Source of the DNA: Natrarchaeobaculum sulfurireducens
GTDB taxonomy: Archaea > Halobacteriota > Halobacteria > Halobacteriales > Natrialbaceae
Direction: 5' to 3'
Assembly (NCBI RefSeq): GCF_003430825.1
Contig: NZ_CP024047.1
Location: 1,550,001-1,614,000, forward strand
Length of the DNA stretch: 64,000 nt
The notes beneath the pieces were generated by a model. It ran no database searches. It had not been told where the DNA came from and worked only from the letters and a program-made list of their open reading frames with translations. Below are positions 60,256-64,000 of this stretch, in pieces; position 1 is the stretch's first letter, and each line of letters starts with the position of its first letter. A program made the translations under genes and the position numbers.

Positions 60256-61953
60256 CTAGCCCTCGCGGTACTCGACGCCCTTGCCGCCGCGGGGGTGTTC
60301 CCACGTCGTGTCGGCGACGACAGCGCAGGTGCCACACTCGACGCAGGGCTGGGTGTCGAGGCTCACAACGGTCTCTGCCGTGCCATTGCGTTTGACCTCC
60401 TCGGAGCGGTAACAGCCGCCGCCGAAGTCCTCCGCGCTGACCGGGCAGGCATAAACCGCCGCCCCGCTGGCTTCGGAGGATTCGTCCTCGAGGTCGATGT
60501 GCGGATTCCCGACGTCCGTATCGTAGGTGAGATCGCCGATGCGTTCTTCGAGCGTCGGCGGTTCGACCTCGTTGTCCCAGTAGATGGTCCGTCCCTGCGT
60601 CTCGCCGATGATCGTCGGGACGGTGACGTAGCCCGTCCGCGTATCTGGCAGCATCGACACCAGAAACGGTGAGTTGTACGCACGCTCGAGCACGCGGTTC
60701 GAGAGAGGATTCCCGAGCGCGAGCCGGCCCACGGGTGAGTCGAGTACGCGTTCGACGGCGTTGGTTACGGCGTCGCGCTCGCCGACGGTGCGCGAGAGTT
60801 CGTACCGTCGGGGTCGGAGTTTGTCCATCGTGCCTGACTCCTCGAGCATTCTGGCATACCGTCGTCCCGCGGCTTCTGGGTCGGCATTGCCCCGCGTGAC
60901 GGCGAAGGCGTCGGCTGCGAGCGCGCCCGCGGTGACGGCGTGGTTCATCCCTTTGATGATCGGCCCCTGGGCCTGCATCTGGCCGGCGGCGTCGCCGACG
61001 AGGACGAGTCGGTCCTGATAGGGTTCTGGATGGGCGACTTTCTTCGAGTCGGGGACGAGTTTCGCGGCGTACTCGCGTTCGTCGTAGTCGTCACCGATCC
61101 AGGTCGCCATCATCGGGTGGGTGAGCAACGCGTCGAGCAACTGGTGTGGCTCGGCGCGCTCTTCGACCAGGCTATCCAGGTGGAAGACGGTCCCAATCGA
61201 CAGCGAGTTCTCGTTGGTGTAGAGGAACCCGCCACCGCGGACGCCCTCGAAGAGATCGCCCGAGAACAGGTGAGCGACGCCCTCGTCGGGCTCGAGGTCG
61301 AACCGGTCGTCGATCACGTCCGGCTCCATGTCGACGACGGCCTTGACGCCCTGGAACCACTCTTCGGGCACCTCCCAGTCCATCAGCCCCGCGTCGCGGG
61401 CGAGTTCGGAGTTGACGCCGTCGGCGGCGACGATCAGATCCGCCTCGATGGGATCGAGCTCGTCGCAGGTCACGCCGATAATCTCGCCGCCTTCTCTGAG
61501 CAGCCCGTTCACCCGGACGTCCGTGAGCACGCCGCCGCCCGTCTCGCTGGCCTTCTCGTGGACCTGGGCCTCGAGCCAGGAGTCCATCCGCCGTCTGAGA
61601 ACGGCGTCACACCACTCGGTGTCGTGCTCGTGGAGGTCGGTGAGGTCGTAGGTTTTGACGCTGTCGCCGGCGACGTTGTGGATCCGGTAGTCGGTGACGG
61701 GTCGCTCGGCAGCTTCCTCACGGAAGCCAGAGAAGAGGTCGTCGAGAGTGTACGGCGCCGACTCCTCGGCGTAGACGAGCCCGCCCGAGACGTTCTTCGA
61801 GCCCGCCTCGGTGCCACGTTCTAAGACGAGCGTCTCGATGCCATGGTCGGCCAGCCGGGCGGCGGCGGCCGCACCGCCGGGGCCGCAGCCGACGACGACG
61901 GCCTCGAAGTGCTCTCGGTCGTCGCTCGAGCCACCGGCGACGTCGGCGCTCAT
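60256..61953 (-). CDS. FixC::FixX fusion, ETF:quinone oxidoreductase
   Basis: A 565-residue protein. Residues about 15-460 are FixC-like: VVVGCGPGGAAAAARLADHGI, NVSGGLVYAEES and DRLVLVGDAAGQMQAQGPI; residues about 475-565 resemble FixX, with C503 and C514 (YACPVSAEDFGGGC), C537, C540 and C543 (CVECGTCAVV), then TTWEHPRGGKGVEY. The FixX part keeps only one CxxCxxC group in the place where stand-alone FixX has four cysteines. This is one polypeptide instead of the fixC-fixX pair at 48843-50511. Coupled to etfA2 by a 4-bp overlap. Confidence 0.9.
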   Translation of the reverse strand: MSADVAGGSSDDREHFEAVVVGCGPGGAAAAARLADHGIETLVLERGTEAGSKNVSGGLVYAEESAPYTLDDLFSGFREEAAERPVTDYRIHNVAGDSVKTYDLTDLHEHDTEWCDAVLRRRMDSWLEAQVHEKASETGGGVLTDVRVNGLLREGGEIIGVTCDELDPIEADLIVAADGVNSELARDAGLMDWEVPEEWFQGVKAVVDMEPDVIDDRFDLEPDEGVAHLFSGDLFEGVRGGGFLYTNENSLSIGTVFHLDSLVEERAEPHQLLDALLTHPMMATWIGDDYDEREYAAKLVPDSKKVAHPEPYQDRLVLVGDAAGQMQAQGPIIKGMNHAVTAGALAADAFAVTRGNADPEAAGRRYARMLEESGTMDKLRPRRYELSRTVGERDAVTNAVERVLDSPVGRLALGNPLSNRVLERAYNSPFLVSMLPDTRTGYVTVPTIIGETQGRTIYWDNEVEPPTLEERIGDLTYDTDVGNPHIDLEDESSEASGAAVYACPVSAEDFGGGCYRSEEVKRNGTAETVVSLDTQPCVECGTCAVVADTTWEHPRGGKGVEYREG

Positions 61954-63506
61954 TCGTCACCACCTCCGCTCCCGTCAGCGATGGCCTCGGGAGCGAGGTC
62001 TCCCGCCCGGACCGCCTCCGTCAGCTGTGGGAGGACCTCGAAGAGGTCACCCTCGAGGAAGTAGTCGCTGAAGTCGTGGATACGGGCGCTCGGGTCGGTG
62101 TTGATCGCGACGATCGTGTCGGACTCGTCCATGCCGACTTTGTGCTGGACGGCCCCCGAGACTCCCGCAGCGATGTAGAGGTCCGGCGCGACGACCTGGC
62201 CCGTCTCGCCGATCTGACGTTCCTCTTTCGAGTACTCCTCGACGTGGCCCTCGAACTCGTAGGAGGACGTGACGATGCCGCGCGTGATGCCGAGATCGGC
62301 GTCCTCGAACGCGTCGACCAGCTCGAGGCCGAGTTCCATGCCCCGCGTCGGGTCGTCCGCGATGCCCCGGCCGAGACAGACGACCACCTCGTGACCGGTC
62401 AGATCGACGCCGGCCTCGAGCGTATCGTGTTCGGTGACCTCGACGCGGAACCAGTCGTCCTCGAGGTCCATGTCGTGTTCGATCACGAGCCCTTCGCGGC
62501 CGGGATCGGGCTCTGGAACGTCGAAGGTGCCCGGAATCACCGACGCCCCCTGCGGGTGGAAGTCCCGGTCTGGGTTGTCCAGACAGAGGATCGTCGAGTA
62601 CTCGAAGCCCGAAAAATCCGGTCGCTTCATGTGCAACACGCGCTCGAAGGTGACCCGCTCGCCGGGTTCGCCGGTCTTCGCGGGGTTGGTGACCTCCTCT
62701 GGTTGGATGAACAGGTCCGAACAGTCCGAGGCGAGCCCGGAGTCGAGTTCGGCCTGGACGAGCGCCGAGAGGTCACGACCGTTGTTCGTCGCCGGGAACA
62801 GCGCGTACCGGGGCTCGTCGTACTCGCGCCAGTCAGTACTCTCGATCGTTCCCTGGCCGCGAGCCATGTGCGCCGCGATTTCGGTGTAGGGCTTGTGGAG
62901 GAACCGCTCGAGGCGGTCGTCCTCGTGGTAGACGGCTACGTCAGCGCCGTAGGCGATACACTCCTCCGCGAGACCCTCGACGTCGTCGCCCACGACGACC
63001 GCGACGACCCGCTCGTCACCGTACTCCTCGGCGTAGTCGTCCATCAACTCGCGGGCCTTTCCGAGCATCTCCTTCGAGACGTCGAGTAGCTCACCCTGCT
63101 GGGTCTCACAGAAGACCCACATATCTTCGTACTCGCCGTCCTCGAGCGCCCGAACGTGCTTTTTGTCTCGCGTGGGATGAGAGAGGCCATCGTCTTCCTC
63201 GCCTTCGTCCGTGTCGTCGCCCTCGGCCGCGTCTTCGTCCGTGTCGTCGTCGCCCTCGGCCGCGTCTTCGCCCTCGCCGTCTTCCGTCCCCGATCCGATC
63301 GTCTCCGCATCGCCGTCGGATTCTGCTTCCGCGTCCGTCGCGCCGATCGCCTCGAGCCGGCGCTGAATCGCCTCCTGGGCCGTCTGGCGGTTCTGGCCGG
63401 TCTGCTCGGCCTCGAGGACCGCCTGGAGTTCGGTCTCGTCGTCGATCGTCTCGAGTTCGTCGGTCAGTTCGTCGACCGTGTGCTCGTCCGGATCGATCTC
63501 GGTCAT
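61950..63506 (-). CDS. etfA: ETF alpha subunit with long acidic N-terminal extension
   Basis: A 518-residue EtfA. The typical subunit begins around residue 125 (EYEDMWVFCETQQGELLDVS); before it are a helix-rich segment (residues 1-55, DELTDELETIDDETELQAVLE, with QNRQTAQEAIQRRLEAI) and a low-complexity Asp/Glu/Gly linker of about 50 residues. The FAD domain (GETGQVVAPDLYIAAGV, SGAVQHKVGMDESDTIVAIN) is complete. The extension looks like a docking module absent from EtfA at 50508-51533. The etfB2 stop lies 2 bp before its start. Confidence 0.92.
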   Translation of the reverse strand: MTEIDPDEHTVDELTDELETIDDETELQAVLEAEQTGQNRQTAQEAIQRRLEAIGATDAEAESDGDAETIGSGTEDGEGEDAAEGDDDTDEDAAEGDDTDEGEEDDGLSHPTRDKKHVRALEDGEYEDMWVFCETQQGELLDVSKEMLGKARELMDDYAEEYGDERVVAVVVGDDVEGLAEECIAYGADVAVYHEDDRLERFLHKPYTEIAAHMARGQGTIESTDWREYDEPRYALFPATNNGRDLSALVQAELDSGLASDCSDLFIQPEEVTNPAKTGEPGERVTFERVLHMKRPDFSGFEYSTILCLDNPDRDFHPQGASVIPGTFDVPEPDPGREGLVIEHDMDLEDDWFRVEVTEHDTLEAGVDLTGHEVVVCLGRGIADDPTRGMELGLELVDAFEDADLGITRGIVTSSYEFEGHVEEYSKEERQIGETGQVVAPDLYIAAGVSGAVQHKVGMDESDTIVAINTDPSARIHDFSDYFLEGDLFEVLPQLTEAVRAGDLAPEAIADGSGGGDE

Positions 63507-63508
63507 CG

Positions 63509-64000
63509 TCAGTCACCCCCCGCCGCGTACGGGTGCATCTCTTCGAGCACTTCGCCCATTCCGTCGGGGTCGTCGGGTCGGATCATCGTCGCCTCTCGTT
63601 CCGAAGGCGCTTTCGGGATCGGGTCGACCGAGGAGACGATCGTCGGCGAGCCGTCGAGGCCGATGTACTCGGGATCGAGGTTCAGATCCTCGTGATCCCA
63701 CGTGGTCAGGTGCGCCTCGTGCTCGGCGGCGCGTTCTTTGGTCTCCGCCCGAAGCCGCTTGTGCTCGAGTCGATGTGCGGCCTTTCGGTACGTCGGTGCG
63801 AACTCGGGGTCGGCGATAACCATACACGGCAGCGGCGCTTCGACCGTCTCGATCTCGTCGACGTCGCCCTCGACGAGTCGCTTCGCACGAAGGACCCGTT
63901 CGCCGGGGTCGATGTCGAGTGCGAGGACGTGCGTAACGATCGGCCAGTCGAGACACCAGCTCGTCTGAGGCCCGGTGTGGCCAGTCTCCCCGTCGGCCGT
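63509..64000 (-). CDS. etfB: ETF beta subunit (5' end outside window)
   Basis: The frame is open from 64000 to the stop at 63509 and encodes 163 residues of an EtfB/FixA: the EtfB signature is partly visible as DGETGHTGPQTSWCLDWPIV, followed by LALDIDPGERVLRAKRLVEG and LPCMVIADPEFAPTYRKAAH. It ends with an acidic tail including DDPDGMGEVLEEMHPYAAG. The promoter of this second ETF operon lies beyond the window edge, so it cannot be compared with the operator at 52357-52377. Confidence 0.9.
   Translation of the reverse strand, partial: TADGETGHTGPQTSWCLDWPIVTHVLALDIDPGERVLRAKRLVEGDVDEIETVEAPLPCMVIADPEFAPTYRKAAHRLEHKRLRAETKERAAEHEAHLTTWDHEDLNLDPEYIGLDGSPTIVSSVDPIPKAPSEREATMIRPDDPDGMGEVLEEMHPYAAGGD

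Overview
The window is chromosomal DNA of an extremely halophilic archaeon (class Halobacteria; gene content and style suggest Natrialbales, for example a Natrinema/Haloterrigena/Natronorubrum-like organism, which is inference). Supporting signs are high GC, strongly acidic proteomes rich in Asp/Glu, lipoproteins with twin-arginine leaders and a lipobox Cys, TATA boxes about 25-30 bp upstream of mostly leaderless start codons, an archaeal transcription/translation core (TFB, Rpo3, Rpo6, Rpo10, archaeal ribosomal proteins, CDC48, GINS, PriS, aCPSF1), and many small haloarchaea-specific proteins. No insertion sequence, integrase, prophage or CRISPR array was found; this looks like stable backbone.

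Layout. 1-5.5 kb: the end of MutS converging on the mismatch endonuclease NucS, a Gln/Glu-rich lipoprotein, an unknown protein, the KH/beta-CASP termination nuclease aCPSF1 (FttA), and BluB. 5.6-9.6 kb: endonuclease III, a dispersed ~84 bp repeat, small proteins, DUF371 and an alkaline-phosphatase-fold phosphodiesterase. 9.7-15 kb: pyrophosphatase and a PadR regulator sharing a palindrome-rich intergenic region, RNase H with its operon protein, TFB, an Asp-repeat lipoprotein and the sugar-catabolism regulator GfcR. 15-19.6 kb: two HAD hydrolases, PanB and an alpha/beta hydrolase. 19.8-30.6 kb: an Hsp20-like mini-protein translationally coupled to CDC48, a 1-Cys peroxiredoxin, GINS-PriS, archease and RtcB (RNA ligation), and MoaA. 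30.8-37.3 kb: tRNA-Ser(GCT), rps13-rps4-rps11-rpo3, tRNA-Leu(CAG), rpl18e-rpl13-rps9-rpo10-rpo6-eno-rps2, with very tight spacing within each gene block. 37.4-48.8 kb: mixed metabolism (LysE-type exporter, UbiA prenyltransferase, ThDP enzyme, FAD-linked lactate/glycolate dehydrogenase, F420-type LLM oxidoreductase, soluble taxis transducer, aminotransferase, lipoprotein).

48.8-64 kb is the most coherent and interesting part: two complete-looking electron-transfer-flavoprotein systems on the minus strand (etfB-etfA-fixC-fixX; and etfB-etfA-fixC::X fusion plus a small partner, cut by the window edge). They bracket a degenerate Mrp-like P-loop protein, two bacterio-opsin-activator-type HTH regulators (one with six cysteines), the ferredoxin-linked 2-oxoacid oxidoreductase KorAB, a ferredoxin-reductase-like flavoprotein and PhoU. 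The likely theme is movement of low-potential electrons between acyl-CoA/2-oxoacid oxidation, ferredoxin and the quinone pool. The first ETF operon has a TGTTCC-type palindrome at its predicted transcription start.

The best leads for something undescribed are the paired ETF systems with a FixC-FixX fusion, the pseudo-ATPase Mrp homolog beside them, the ETF operator, the Hsp20-like partner of CDC48, the transducer with a C-terminal PAS domain, the dispersed palindromic repeat at 6.5 and 58.2 kb, and matching 8-bp leader hairpins in front of rps13 and rpl18e.
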